NCBI RefSeq assembly: GCF_000429265.1
Contig: NZ_AUBN01000003.1
Location: 284,303 to 348,302, forward strand
Source: Actinomyces gerencseriae DSM 6844
GTDB taxonomy: Bacteria; Actinomycetota; Actinomycetes; Actinomycetales; Actinomycetaceae
Reading direction: 5' to 3'
DNA: 64,000 nt
The notes beneath the pieces are model-generated. The model worked only from the letters and a program-made list of their open reading frames with translations. It did no database searches and was not told where the DNA came from. The translations under genes and the position numbers were made by a program. Positions within the stretch are counted from its first letter, which is position 1. Each line of letters opens with the position of its first letter. This document shows, in pieces, positions 27,355 through 36,625 of the stretch.

Positions 27355-29688
27355 GTGAGCGCAGTCCGCCCGTCGGAACCCGCCCTGACCCGTCATGAGC
27401 AGGCCGACGGCCCCGTCCTGGTCACCGCGGGGGCCCCGATCATCGCAGTCGATGGGCACCTCTTCAAGGATCTGTCCCGCACCGGCGAGCTCGTCGCCTA
27501 CGAGGACTGGCGCCTGCCCGCCGCCGAGCGGGCCGCCGATCTCGCCTCGCGGCTGACCATCGAGCAGATCGCCGGCCTCATGGTGTACTCGCCCCACCAG
27601 ATGGTTCCCAACCCCGGCGCCGGTCCCTTCCCCGGGACCTACGACGGCCTGCCGTTCGCACGGGCGGACGTCCCCGGCTGGACGCCGACCGACCAGCAGC
27701 GCGCCATGATCGTCCGGGACTGCGTGCGCCACGTCCTGGTCATCGCGCTCCAGGACGCCGCCACGGCCGCGCGTTGGAGCAACGCTCTGCAGTGCCTGGC
27801 GGAGTCCCGGCCCCCGGGCGTGCCGGTGGGCATCTCGTCCGATCCGCGTCACGGGGCGGCCGAGGCCTCCGGGGCCGAGTTCGCCACCGCGGCCGCCGAC
27901 GTGTCGCGATGGCCCGAGGGCATCGGGATGGCCGCGCTGCTCGACCCCGAGCGAGTGCGCGAGTACGCCGGGATCATCTCCAGGGAGTACCGGGCGCTGG
28001 GCATCACCACCGCCCTGGGCCCGCAGATCGACCTCGCCACCGACCCGCGCTGGATGCGGCTGCAGGACACCTGGGGACCCCACCGGGGACTGGTCGTCGA
28101 TTACACGCGAGCCTGTTGCGACGGCATGCAGACCACGCCGCCCGTCGGGATCCCGGCCTTCGGCCCTCCCGCCGCGGTGAGCGCCGCCGACGCGGGATGG
28201 GGCGGCGCCTCGGTCGTCGCCATGGTCAAGCACTGGCCCGGTGGCGGCACCGGGGAGGGCGGGCGCGACGCCCACTACGGATTCGGCAAGTTCGCCGTCT
28301 ACCCCGGCGGCAACGCCGCCGAGCACCTGCGCCCCTTCACCGACGCGGCCTTCGAGCTGCCCGGGCCCACCGGCGCCGCCGGTGCCGTCATGCCCTACTA
28401 CACGATCTCCTGGGGCTACCCCGGGCGGGACGGGGAGCCCACCAACAACGGCTCCGACGGCTCAGCGCCGCGCGCCAACGCCTACAACCGGTGGATCGTC
28501 CACGACCTGCTGCGGGAGCGGTGCGGCTACGACGGCGTCGTGTGCACCGACTGGGGCATCACGGCCGACCCGGATGCGGAGATCAACAACTTCGGGCAGC
28601 GCTGCTACGGGGTGGAGGATCTGGACGTCGTCGGCCGTCACCAGCTGGCCATCGACAACGGGATCGACCAGTTCGGGGGCAGCTGCGAGCCCGGCCCGAT
28701 CATCGAGGCCTACCGGCGCATCGCCGCGCGCGATGGGGAGCGGGCGGCCCGCGCCAGGTTCGAGTCCTCCGCGGCGCGCCTGCTGCGCGCGTTCTTCCGC
28801 GTCGGGCTGTTCGAGAACCCCTACCTGGACCCCGCCGAGTCGACCGCCGTCGTGGGCTGCGAGGCCTTCGTCGCAGCCGGACGCGCCGCTCAGCGCGACA
28901 GCCTGGTGCTGCTGAAGAACCGCGGAGCCGGCGGTGATGGCGCCGGCCGGGTCCTGCCGCTGGCCGAGGACGTCGCCCGCATCCACGTGCCGCACCGGCG
29001 CGTCGATGCCCGGCTCGGCTTCATGCGTCAGGTCGAGCCGCCCCGTGATATCGACCCCCTCGTGGCCGGGGCGTGCCCCTACGAGCGCGCGGCCGACCCC
29101 GACTCGGCCGATGCCGCCGTCGTCTTCGTCGAGTCCCCCCTGACCGATCCCTACTCGCTCGAGGATCGGGAGGCGGGCGGCAACGGCTACCTGCCGATCT
29201 CCCTCCAGTACGGCCCCTACACGGCGAGCACGGCCCGGGAGCGCTCCATCGCCCACGGCGACGACCGGGAGAGGGAGCACCCCGATCGCGCCTACCGCGG
29301 CAAGACGACCCGCGCCGCCAACGCATCCGACCTCGCGGCCGTCATCGACGCCCGCCGGGCGATGGGGGAGCGGCCCGTCATCGTGATCATCCGCATGCAC
29401 AACCCGACGGTCCTGGCCGAGCTCGAGCCGTACGCCGACGCGATCGTCGTCGATTTCGGCGTTCAGCAGGAAGCGGTGTGGAGCCTCCTGCGCGGTGACG
29501 CCGAGCCCCGCGGCCTGCTGCCCATGACGCTGCCGGCCTCGATGGAGGCCGTCGAGGCGCACGCCGAGGACCTGCCCTTCGACTACGAGCCCTACGTCGA
29601 TGCCGCCGGGCACGCCTACGCCTTCGGCTACGGAATGGGATGGGACGGGATCATCGAGGACGATCGCACGCGCCGGTACCGGCCCTGA
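27355..29688 (+). CDS. glycoside hydrolase family 3 protein
   Basis: Beta-glycosidase-like enzyme, 777 aa, with no signal peptide, so probably cytoplasmic. The GH3 N-terminal barrel shows LTIEQIAGLMVYSPHQ, REYRALGITTALGPQIDLATDPRW, VAMVKHWPGGGTGEGGRD and the nucleophile motif GVVCTDWGIT. The C-terminal alpha/beta sandwich has SLVLLKNRG and VIVIIRMHNPTVL. The frame is open to ATG 27316; I prefer GTG 27355 because GAGGAG (27342-27347) is 7 nt before it. It may turn over glycans made by the adjacent genes; the substrate is not predictable. Confidence 0.88.
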   Translation: MSAVRPSEPALTRHEQADGPVLVTAGAPIIAVDGHLFKDLSRTGELVAYEDWRLPAAERAADLASRLTIEQIAGLMVYSPHQMVPNPGAGPFPGTYDGLPFARADVPGWTPTDQQRAMIVRDCVRHVLVIALQDAATAARWSNALQCLAESRPPGVPVGISSDPRHGAAEASGAEFATAAADVSRWPEGIGMAALLDPERVREYAGIISREYRALGITTALGPQIDLATDPRWMRLQDTWGPHRGLVVDYTRACCDGMQTTPPVGIPAFGPPAAVSAADAGWGGASVVAMVKHWPGGGTGEGGRDAHYGFGKFAVYPGGNAAEHLRPFTDAAFELPGPTGAAGAVMPYYTISWGYPGRDGEPTNNGSDGSAPRANAYNRWIVHDLLRERCGYDGVVCTDWGITADPDAEINNFGQRCYGVEDLDVVGRHQLAIDNGIDQFGGSCEPGPIIEAYRRIAARDGERAARARFESSAARLLRAFFRVGLFENPYLDPAESTAVVGCEAFVAAGRAAQRDSLVLLKNRGAGGDGAGRVLPLAEDVARIHVPHRRVDARLGFMRQVEPPRDIDPLVAGACPYERAADPDSADAAVVFVESPLTDPYSLEDREAGGNGYLPISLQYGPYTASTARERSIAHGDDREREHPDRAYRGKTTRAANASDLAAVIDARRAMGERPVIVIIRMHNPTVLAELEPYADAIVVDFGVQQEAVWSLLRGDAEPRGLLPMTLPASMEAVEAHAEDLPFDYEPYVDAAGHAYAFGYGMGWDGIIEDDRTRRYRP

Positions 29689-29974
29689 TTCTCAACGATT
29701 CTCAACCGCTCCGCACGGACGGCGCCGGATGATCGCGGGCGGACCGCCGAGCGGCGACCGCGAGTCCGCGAGCCTCCATGACGTACCGAGCGGCCACTGT
29801 GAGATACTCCATGGACCCGATACGATCACGTCATCACGTGCGGTGCTCGCCCCTGGTTAGTCTGTGGGCACATCACGTCTCGCTGTTCCGAGCACGGCCT
29901 GACGTTCCTGTGCGAGAACGCGGCGTCCCCCGCGGGGCTCTCCGCGTACCACCGAGTGCCGATTGACCTGAACC
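29689..29974 (+). promoter_or_regulatory. intergenic region before synthase operon
   Basis: 286 bp without a gene. Directly after the GH3 stop are two tandem copies of GATTCTCAAC. An AT-richer part (about 29800-29835, GAGATACTCC ... GATACGATCACGTC) and the inverted element CACGTCATCACGTG (about 29828-29841) probably carry the promoter of the following operon. Confidence 0.35.
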
Positions 29975-30253
29975 ATGTACTTCCCTGATCTCAACGGCGC
30001 GGGGCATGCTCTGTCCATCCCCGCCGCCCCAGCCCAGCAGCATCTCGATCTGATCCCCCGGCTCCTCCTGGACGTCGCCGGGACGGCCTTCCTGGTCATC
30101 GTCCTGCTCCTCGTCGGGCTCAACCTGTACGGCGCGGTCTACCGCGCGCGCTCCCTTCGCGGCATCCGCGGCGTCGTCTACCGGCCGCGCCACGCGAGGC
30201 CCCGGCCCCTGCGCGGCGCCGCTGTCCATGAGCCGACGGCGGTGAGACCATGA
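29975..30253 (+). CDS. small single-span membrane protein
   Basis: 92 aa: an N-terminal part MYFPDLNGAGHALSIPAAP, one membrane helix (about residues 34-55, AGTAFLVIVLLLVGLNLYG) and a basic Arg-rich tail. Its stop overlaps the start of the GT2 synthase gene (ATGA). By position it could be an accessory subunit of the synthase, as PgaD/BcsA partners are, but there is no recognisable homology. Confidence 0.6.
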   Translation: MYFPDLNGAGHALSIPAAPAQQHLDLIPRLLLDVAGTAFLVIVLLLVGLNLYGAVYRARSLRGIRGVVYRPRHARPRPLRGAAVHEPTAVRP

Positions 30254-31659
30254 GCGCCCTCGACCTGATCGATCGCATCGCCTGGTGGGGCGCGCTGGCA
30301 ATGGTCGTCGTGGCCCTCGTCTACACCCTGGCCCTTCTCGTCATGTCCCGTCGCCGGCCCCGCCGCTCGGTCGACGGCCCGGGGGCCGGGCCCGACCCGG
30401 GCATGCGCATCGTCGTCCTCATGCCCTGCCTCAACGAGGCCGAGGTCATCGCGGCCTCCGTCCAGCGCCTGCTCGACATCGACGATCCGGGACTGCACGT
30501 CATGGTCATCGACGACGGCAGCGACGACGGAACCGGAGACGTCGTCGAGGCCATCGGCGATCCGCGGGCCGAGGTCCTGCGACGGGTCCTGCCCAACGCC
30601 CGCAAGGGAAAGGGGGAGGCGCTCAACAACGCCCTCGCGGTCGTCCGCGAGCGCTTCTCCGTCTGCGATCCGAACTCGGTGGTCATCGGAGTGGTCGATG
30701 CCGACGGCCGGCTGGATCCCCATGCGATCGCCGAGGCGCGCCGGGCGTTCGCCCCGGCCGAGGTCGGCGCCGTGCAGATGGGGGTGCGGATCAACAACCG
30801 GTTCCACTCGCTGCTGGCCCGCATGCAGGACATGGAGTTCGTCGTGTTCACCTCCGTCTTCCAGGAGGGGCGCAGGCATCTGGGCAGCGTCGGCATGGGC
30901 GGCAACGCCCAGTTCGCGCGCCTGTCCGCGCTCAACGCCCTGGGGCGCAGGCCGTGGACGAGGTCGCTGACCGAGGACTTCGACCTGGGCGTGCGCCTCA
31001 ACGGCGCCGGTTGGACGAACGAGTACTGGGGCAGGGCGGCCGTTCACCAGCAGGGCGTCACCAGCGGCCGCCGCCTACTGCGCCAGCGCACCCGTTGGTT
31101 CCAGGGCAATCTCCAGTCCGTCCACCTCCTGGGGAGAGTCGCCCGCGAGCAGCACGGCCTGTCCCGGGTGGATTCCCTGTGGCAGATCCTCACGCCCTCG
31201 GTTCTCCTGGCGGGGTCCTTCCTGGCCGCCTCCTTCCTGGCGGCCCTCGTCCTGACGCTCACCGCGGCGGTGCGCGGTGCGCCCCAGTCCTGGGCCTGGG
31301 TCCTGAGCGCCTACCTGCTGGCCTTCGGCCCCGGCCTGGTCTTCGGATGGCTGTACTGGCGCGTCGAGCGCAGCGAGGGCCTGGGCCTGCTGCGCATGGT
31401 CGCCTACTCCCACCTCTTCGTCCTGTACGGGCTCATGCCCTGTCTCATCGGCTGGCGCGCGCTGGCCCGGCAGGTCACCGGTCGCACCGGCTGGGCCAAG
31501 ACGGCGCGCGAGTCGGAGGAAACGGAGCAGGTCGCCGCGGCGCCGGCGACGGCGTCGATACCGGGCCGACCGCCCGCCCTGCCGCAGGCCCGGTCGCTGC
31601 CCGGCGCGGACGCCCTGGTGCCATCATGGCGGGTGGCGACCGTCGAGGCCACTCGATGA
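30250..31659 (+). CDS. processive family 2 glycosyltransferase (polysaccharide synthase type)
   Basis: Membrane synthase of 469 aa. One N-terminal membrane helix (about residues 10-32), a GT-A domain with MPCLNEAEVI, VIDDGSDDGTGD, VVDADGRLDP, GMGGNAQFARLSAL, TEDFDLGVRL and QRTRWFQG (the D, DxD, ED and QxxRW signature of cellulose, chitin and hyaluronan synthases), then three to four C-terminal membrane helices (about 318-425) that would form the secretion channel. The C-terminal 60 residues are disordered. Sugar used is unknown. Confidence 0.88.
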   Translation: MSALDLIDRIAWWGALAMVVVALVYTLALLVMSRRRPRRSVDGPGAGPDPGMRIVVLMPCLNEAEVIAASVQRLLDIDDPGLHVMVIDDGSDDGTGDVVEAIGDPRAEVLRRVLPNARKGKGEALNNALAVVRERFSVCDPNSVVIGVVDADGRLDPHAIAEARRAFAPAEVGAVQMGVRINNRFHSLLARMQDMEFVVFTSVFQEGRRHLGSVGMGGNAQFARLSALNALGRRPWTRSLTEDFDLGVRLNGAGWTNEYWGRAAVHQQGVTSGRRLLRQRTRWFQGNLQSVHLLGRVAREQHGLSRVDSLWQILTPSVLLAGSFLAASFLAALVLTLTAAVRGAPQSWAWVLSAYLLAFGPGLVFGWLYWRVERSEGLGLLRMVAYSHLFVLYGLMPCLIGWRALARQVTGRTGWAKTARESEETEQVAAAPATASIPGRPPALPQARSLPGADALVPSWRVATVEATR

Positions 31660-32345
31660 GGAGGACGGGCAGGCGGTTCACTCGGCTCTCACGGCGTCGC
31701 ATCATCGTCGTGGTGCTCTCCGCCGCGCTCGTTCTCGGCGGCATCGCCGCCGTCGTCCACGTCATGACCGGCCGCTGCCAGTGGAGGACCGTTCACCACG
31801 GCTACGGGGAGGTCTCCTGCTCCGAGGACGCCGTGCGCCTGAGCCCGCAGGCCTCGACCCGCTCGGACGAGACGCATGCCGCCCTGGCCACGGCCAGAGG
31901 CATCGCCGTCGAGAAGGGCACGACCCAGACGATCACGGCCGCGGTGCGCACCGACGCCCAGCTGCGCACCGGAGGCGACCCCAATCCCTGGGAGGTCGCC
32001 TGGCTGCTGTGGAGCTACACCGACGACCAGCACTTCTACGCCGTCGTCCTGAAGCCCAACGGCTGGGAGATCAGCAAGGAGGACCCGGACTACCCCGGGG
32101 CCCAGCGCTTCCTCGCCTCGGGCGACGCCCCCGCCTACCCGATCGGCACGGCCCTCGAGGTCGTGGTGACGGTGACCACCGCGGACGACGCCGTGACCAT
32201 GACGGTGAGCGTGGACGGCGCCGAGCTCGCCACCGTCACCGATGAGGAGAACTCCTATCCATCCGGAGCCGTCGCGGCCTACACCGAGGACGCCGCCGTC
32301 ACCGTCGGCCCGGTCTCGCTGACGGCCGGGTCCGCGTCCAGCTGA
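31656..32345 (+). CDS. membrane-anchored protein with LamG/DUF1080-like domain
   Basis: 229 aa: basic N-terminus, one signal-anchor helix (about residues 16-40, IIVVVLSAALVLGGIAAVVH) and an extracellular beta-sandwich-like domain, WEVAWLLWSYTDDQHFYAVVLKPNGWEI ... TALEVVVTVTTADDAVTMTVSVDGAEL, similar in pattern to concanavalin-like/DUF1080 carbohydrate-binding folds. Starts inside the synthase stop codon (ATGA). It probably binds or guides the exported polymer; this is inference from context. Confidence 0.65.
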   Translation: MRRTGRRFTRLSRRRIIVVVLSAALVLGGIAAVVHVMTGRCQWRTVHHGYGEVSCSEDAVRLSPQASTRSDETHAALATARGIAVEKGTTQTITAAVRTDAQLRTGGDPNPWEVAWLLWSYTDDQHFYAVVLKPNGWEISKEDPDYPGAQRFLASGDAPAYPIGTALEVVVTVTTADDAVTMTVSVDGAELATVTDEENSYPSGAVAAYTEDAAVTVGPVSLTAGSASS

Positions 32346-32357
32346 GAGCACCAGACC

Positions 32358-33551
32358 ATGAGAAGAGATGAACCCATGACCGCGCCCAACACCCCCCTGA
32401 CCGCCATGCTCATCTACGGCACTCGGCCCGAGGCCATCAAGATGGCCCCGCTCGTGAGGGCCATGAGGGACGACGAGCGCTTCCGGCCCGTCGTGGTCGT
32501 GACCGGGCAGCACCGCGAGATGCTCGACCAGGTCAACGACTTCTTCGCCATCGCCCCCGACGTCGACCTCGACATCCACTCCCCCGGGCAGTCCCTGACC
32601 CGGGTGACCACCCGGACGCTGACCGGCGCGGGCGAGCAGATCGAGGCGCTGGAGCCCGACGTCGTCCTCGTCCAGGGCGACACCACCTCCGCCTTCGCCG
32701 CGGGCCTGTCCGCCTTCTACCACGAGGTACCCGTCGCGCACGTCGAGGCCGGCCTGCGCACCGGCTCGATCGCCTCGCCCTACCCCGAGGAGGCCAACCG
32801 GCGCCTACTCAGCCAGATCACCTCCCTGCACCTGTGCCCGACCGGGCGCAGTCGGGAGAACCTCCTGCGGGAGGCCTTCGACCCCGCGACGGTCCTGGTC
32901 ACCGGCAACACCGTCATCGACGCCCTCCTCGACGCCGTCACCCGGCCGGTGCCGCCGACCGATCCGGCACTGGCCGAGGCCCTGTCCGATCCCGCGCGGC
33001 GCGTCGTCCTGGTCACCGCGCACCGGCGGGAGTCCTGGGGCGAGCCCATGGAGCGCATCGGCCGGGCCGTCGCGCGCCTGGCCCGGTCCCACCCCGACGC
33101 GCTGCTCGTCCTGCCGGCGCACCGCAACCCGCGCGTGCGCGAGGCCCTGCTGCCGCGCATCGCCGGCTGCGACAACGTCGTGGTCACCGAGCCCCTCGAG
33201 TACGGTCAGTTCTGCACCCTCATGCACCGCGCCGATGTCGTGCTCACCGACTCCGGCGGCATCCAGGAGGAGGCGCCGGCCCTGTCCAAGCCCGTTCTGG
33301 TCATGCGCGAGAACACCGAGAGGCCCGAGGCGATCGCCTTCGGGGTCGCCCGGCTCGTGGGCACCGACGAGGAGCGGATCGTGGCGGAGGTCTCCCGCCT
33401 TCTGGACGACCCCGACGCGTACGCCGCCATGGCCAGAGCCGTCAACCCGTACGGCGACGGGCACGCCGCCGCTCGCGTCCTGGCGGCGCTCGCGGCCGCC
33501 TTCGACCGCGGTGAGCGCCTCCCGGACTTCGACCCGGCCCCCGGCCGCTGA
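32358..33551 (+). CDS. wecB: UDP-N-acetylglucosamine 2-epimerase (non-hydrolysing)
   Basis: Interconverts UDP-GlcNAc and UDP-ManNAc, supplying an activated sugar for surface polymer. The 397-aa product has IYGTRPEAIKMAPLVRAM, TGQHREMLDQV, VQGDTTSAFA, HVEAGLRTGSIASPYPEEANRR, VTAHRRESWG, LTDSGGIQEEAPALSKPVLVMRENTERPEA. Start ATG 32358 or 32376. It follows the carbohydrate-binding-like gene by 12 bp, completing a four-gene operon. Confidence 0.93.
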   Translation: MRRDEPMTAPNTPLTAMLIYGTRPEAIKMAPLVRAMRDDERFRPVVVVTGQHREMLDQVNDFFAIAPDVDLDIHSPGQSLTRVTTRTLTGAGEQIEALEPDVVLVQGDTTSAFAAGLSAFYHEVPVAHVEAGLRTGSIASPYPEEANRRLLSQITSLHLCPTGRSRENLLREAFDPATVLVTGNTVIDALLDAVTRPVPPTDPALAEALSDPARRVVLVTAHRRESWGEPMERIGRAVARLARSHPDALLVLPAHRNPRVREALLPRIAGCDNVVVTEPLEYGQFCTLMHRADVVLTDSGGIQEEAPALSKPVLVMRENTERPEAIAFGVARLVGTDEERIVAEVSRLLDDPDAYAAMARAVNPYGDGHAAARVLAALAAAFDRGERLPDFDPAPGR

Positions 33552-33612
33552 GACGCCCGGCGCGCCGTGGTGCGCACCGGGACGCCCGGTCCGGCCCGGC
33601 TAGCATATCCGC

Positions 33613-34989
33613 GTGCTCACCCGAATCGATCTGCGCGAACAGGACCCCTCCGCCCGCGAGCTCGTCGAGGCGCTGCCCCGCGCCCGACTGGACGTCGCCG
33701 CCGCCATGGCGGCGGTGGTGCCCGTCATCGAGGACGTGCGCGTGCGGGGCGCCGCCGCGGTGCGCGACGCCTCCGAGCGCTTCGACGGGGTGCGCCCCGA
33801 GCATCTGCGCGTGCCCGCGACGGCCATCGAGGCGGCCCTGACCGATCTCGACCCGGCGGTGCGCGAGGGCCTCGATCTGTGCATCGCCCACAACCGCGCC
33901 GGTCATGCCGCCCAGCTTCCCGCTGAGACCGTCACCGAGGTGGTCCCCGGGGGACGGATCGTGCAGCGGTGGATCCCGGTGCGCAGGGTCGGGCTGTACG
34001 TCCCCGGGGGGCTGGCGGTCTACCCGAGCTCGGTGGTCATGAACGCGGTGGCCGCGCAGGTCGCCGGCGTCGAGCGGATCGCGCTCGCCTCCCCGCCGCA
34101 GGCCGCCTTCGACGGTCTGCCCCACCCCACGATCCTGGCCGCCTGCGCGCTGCTGGGCGTGACGGAGGTCTACGCCGCCGGCGGCGCCCAGGCCATCGCC
34201 CTGCTCGCCCACGGAGCCGCGGCCGACGACGACGTCGATCGGGCCGATCTCGCGGCGGCGGAGCTCCCCCCGCGGGCGGGAGGATCCACGAGCGGGATGC
34301 TGTGCGAGCCCGTCGACGTCGTCACCGGCCCCGGCAACGTCTACGTGGCGGCGGCCAAGCGGGCCGTGCGCGGCGCGGTGGGCATCGACGCGGAGGCCGG
34401 GCCCACCGAGATCGCCGTCCTGGCCGACGCGAGCGCCGATCCCGAGTACGTGGCCGCCGACCTGCTCTCCCAGGCCGAGCACGACCCGAACGCCGGGAGC
34501 GTCCTCATCACCGACTCTCCCGCCCTCGCCGACGCCGTCGATTCCGCGCTGGCGCGCCGCCTGGCCGCCACCAGGCACTCCGAGCGCGCCGGCGCCGCGC
34601 TGAGCGGGAGGCAGTCGGGGACCGTCCTGGTGCGCGATCTCGAGCAGGCCGTCGCCGTCGCCGACGCCTACGCCGCCGAGCACCTGGAGGTCCACACCGC
34701 TCGCGCACCCGAGGTCGCCCGCCGCATCCGCAATGCCGGGGCGATCTTCGTCGGCCCCCACAGCCCCGTGCCGCTGGGGGACTACCTGGCGGGCTCCAAC
34801 CACGTCCTGCCCACCGGCGGCACCGCGCGCTTCAGCTCGGGCCTGAGCGTCATGACCTACCTCAAGCCCGTCCAGCTCATCGAGTACGACGCCGCGGCCC
34901 TGGAGGCGTTGACCGACCCGCTGGCCGCGCTGGCGACCTGCGAGGACCTGCCGGCGCACGCCGAGGCCGTCCGAGCGCGTCGGGGCTGA
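33613..34989 (+). CDS. hisD: HisD, histidinol dehydrogenase
   Basis: Catalyses the last two oxidations of histidine synthesis with NAD+ and a Zn centre. The 458-aa product shows VGLYVPGGLAVYPSSVVMN, AAGGAQAIALLAHG, VDVVTGPGNVYVAAAKR, GIDAEAGPTEIAVLAD, SQAEHDPNAGSVLIT and AGSNHVLPTGGTARFSSGLS with the catalytic and metal-binding His/Glu residues. GTG start 33613. It is separated from the rest of the his genes by about 10 kb. Confidence 0.96.
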   Translation: MLTRIDLREQDPSARELVEALPRARLDVAAAMAAVVPVIEDVRVRGAAAVRDASERFDGVRPEHLRVPATAIEAALTDLDPAVREGLDLCIAHNRAGHAAQLPAETVTEVVPGGRIVQRWIPVRRVGLYVPGGLAVYPSSVVMNAVAAQVAGVERIALASPPQAAFDGLPHPTILAACALLGVTEVYAAGGAQAIALLAHGAAADDDVDRADLAAAELPPRAGGSTSGMLCEPVDVVTGPGNVYVAAAKRAVRGAVGIDAEAGPTEIAVLADASADPEYVAADLLSQAEHDPNAGSVLITDSPALADAVDSALARRLAATRHSERAGAALSGRQSGTVLVRDLEQAVAVADAYAAEHLEVHTARAPEVARRIRNAGAIFVGPHSPVPLGDYLAGSNHVLPTGGTARFSSGLSVMTYLKPVQLIEYDAAALEALTDPLAALATCEDLPAHAEAVRARRG

Positions 34990-35035
34990 CGCCCTCCGCG
35001 ATATCGGAGCACGACCGGCCCGAGCCGATGAGTAC

Positions 35036-35071
35036 GCGTCCGGGTGCGCGGGGCGCCTCGCACCCGGACGC
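35036..35071 (+). terminator. long hairpin after hisD
   Basis: A perfect 13-bp stem, GCGTCCGGGTGCG (35036-35048) with 35059-35071, and a 10-nt loop. It lies 47 nt after the hisD stop and directly before the ribosome-binding site of the next gene. No T-run; terminator or processing/stability hairpin. Confidence 0.6.
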
Positions 35072-35087
35072 GCAGTGAGGAGGAACC

Positions 35088-36593
35088 ATGGCGCATCGCG
35101 CGGGCGGGCCCAGCAGGCGTCAGGCCCTGTCCTGGGCCACGGGCGCCGCCGTGACGGCCGCCGTCGTGACGGCGTGCGCGCCCGGGGGACCCGATTCCGA
35201 CGAGGAGCAGGAGGCCGCCGTCGCGCGGCTCGACGTCGTCGATTCAGCGGGCGTCCTGCTCGACCTCGACGGCCTGCGCCGGGTTCAGTCCAACGGTGCG
35301 GGCGAGGACGGCTGGGACGACCAGCTCCTGGACACCGACACCCTGGAGGTCCTGGCCCACGCGCCCCTGTACGAGGACGACGAGGCCAGCGCCGCCGTCG
35401 ATCTGCCCGACGGCGGCGCCGCGACCCTGACGCTGTCGTGGCCCACCGGCCACGGCTACTCCGCCCTCATGGCGGACATCCCCGGTCCGGGCCGCTACTC
35501 CCTGGCCGAGCTCGCCGCCCGCTCCCTGCACGGGCGTCAGCAGCCCCGTCTCGATTCCCTGACCTCCTCGCGGACGCGCACCGAGGTGCAGACCCTGCGG
35601 GACGGCGCGGCCGCCGCCCTGGACGCCTGCTCCTCGAGCTCCGACCCGGTCGAGCGCGCCGTTCACGGCGCCGAGGCCCTGGAGGCGGCGGCCGGGGCCC
35701 AGCTGGCGCTCGACGAGGCTGGCCTGGCGGTCGCACCGCACGACGCCGTCATCGGCGTCACCTTCACCCGACCACCCGGTGCCGCCCAGATCTCGCAGGC
35801 GACCGGTATCGGCGGGGGACAGCGGCGGGTTGCGGCCAGAATCGTCGTCGACGACGCCGCGGACGCCGACGAGATGGACTCCTGGCGGCGGACCATCGCG
35901 GCCCTGCACGCCGCTGGGGCGCTCGCCCTGGTGCAGGTCTGCGACTCCCAGACGATGACGGCCTTCGGGCCCGGGGCCTGGGACGCGCGAGTGGCGTCCC
36001 TGGTGACCGGGCTGAGCCAGGCCGACGCCTGGGAGATCGGCAACGAGCTGGGCGGCTCATGGCTCGGAGACGACGCCGTTGAGAAGACCCTGCGGGCAGC
36101 GCGGGCGGTGCGCGCCGACCCGGCCACGGCGGACGCCACCACCGTCGTGACCCTCTACTACCAGCTCGGCCAGGAGTCGGCCGAGAGCTCCCTCCTGACC
36201 TGGGCCGGCAACGGGCTCGTCCCCGAGCTGCTCGATCTGACGGACGTGCTGGGCCTGTCCGTCTACCCTCAGCTGCACCCGCTGGGCACGGGCGCCGACC
36301 GGGTCCTGTCCACCCTCGCAGAGGCCTTCCCGGATCAGCGCGTGGCCCTGACCGAGCTCGGCTACGGCGGGGACGACCTGGACTCCGGTCCCTGGTGGTT
36401 CGGCTCCCAGCAGGACACGGCGACCGCCCGCACCGCCACCGCGCGTCATCTCACCAGCGCGGCGCTGGGCCGCCAGAGGGCCTGGGGAGCGCCCTTCTGG
36501 TGGTACTACCTTCAGGATGAGGAGCCCGGGGCCCCGGGCGGTCCCGTGGACGAGGTGCTCAGCGACGTCGCCGCGGGTTCCCAGGACCGGTAA
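35088..36593 (+). CDS. Tat-type lipoprotein with GH-A-like (TIM-barrel) domain
   Basis: 501 aa. SRRQALSW near the N-terminus looks like a twin-arginine motif and TAAVVTAC (Cys30) is a lipobox, so the protein is probably lipid-anchored outside the membrane. The C-terminal half has clan GH-A features: WEIGNELGGSWLG (acid/base Glu after Asn) and VALTELGYGGDD (nucleophile Glu), plus APFWWYYLQDEE. The N-terminal half is unrecognised. A glycan hydrolase is likely; the family is not certain. GAGGAGGAACC precedes ATG 35088. Confidence 0.7.
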   Translation: MAHRAGGPSRRQALSWATGAAVTAAVVTACAPGGPDSDEEQEAAVARLDVVDSAGVLLDLDGLRRVQSNGAGEDGWDDQLLDTDTLEVLAHAPLYEDDEASAAVDLPDGGAATLTLSWPTGHGYSALMADIPGPGRYSLAELAARSLHGRQQPRLDSLTSSRTRTEVQTLRDGAAAALDACSSSSDPVERAVHGAEALEAAAGAQLALDEAGLAVAPHDAVIGVTFTRPPGAAQISQATGIGGGQRRVAARIVVDDAADADEMDSWRRTIAALHAAGALALVQVCDSQTMTAFGPGAWDARVASLVTGLSQADAWEIGNELGGSWLGDDAVEKTLRAARAVRADPATADATTVVTLYYQLGQESAESSLLTWAGNGLVPELLDLTDVLGLSVYPQLHPLGTGADRVLSTLAEAFPDQRVALTELGYGGDDLDSGPWWFGSQQDTATARTATARHLTSAALGRQRAWGAPFWWYYLQDEEPGAPGGPVDEVLSDVAAGSQDR

Positions 36594-36625
36594 CCGGGCC
36601 GGCGGCGGTGGGGCTCGCCCGCGGC

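Noticed and set aside
30285..31655. Open frame upstream of the LamG-like protein overlapping the GT2 gene
   Set aside because: Shadow of the synthase frame; the true start is ATG 31656, coupled to the GT2 stop and giving a normal signal-anchor.
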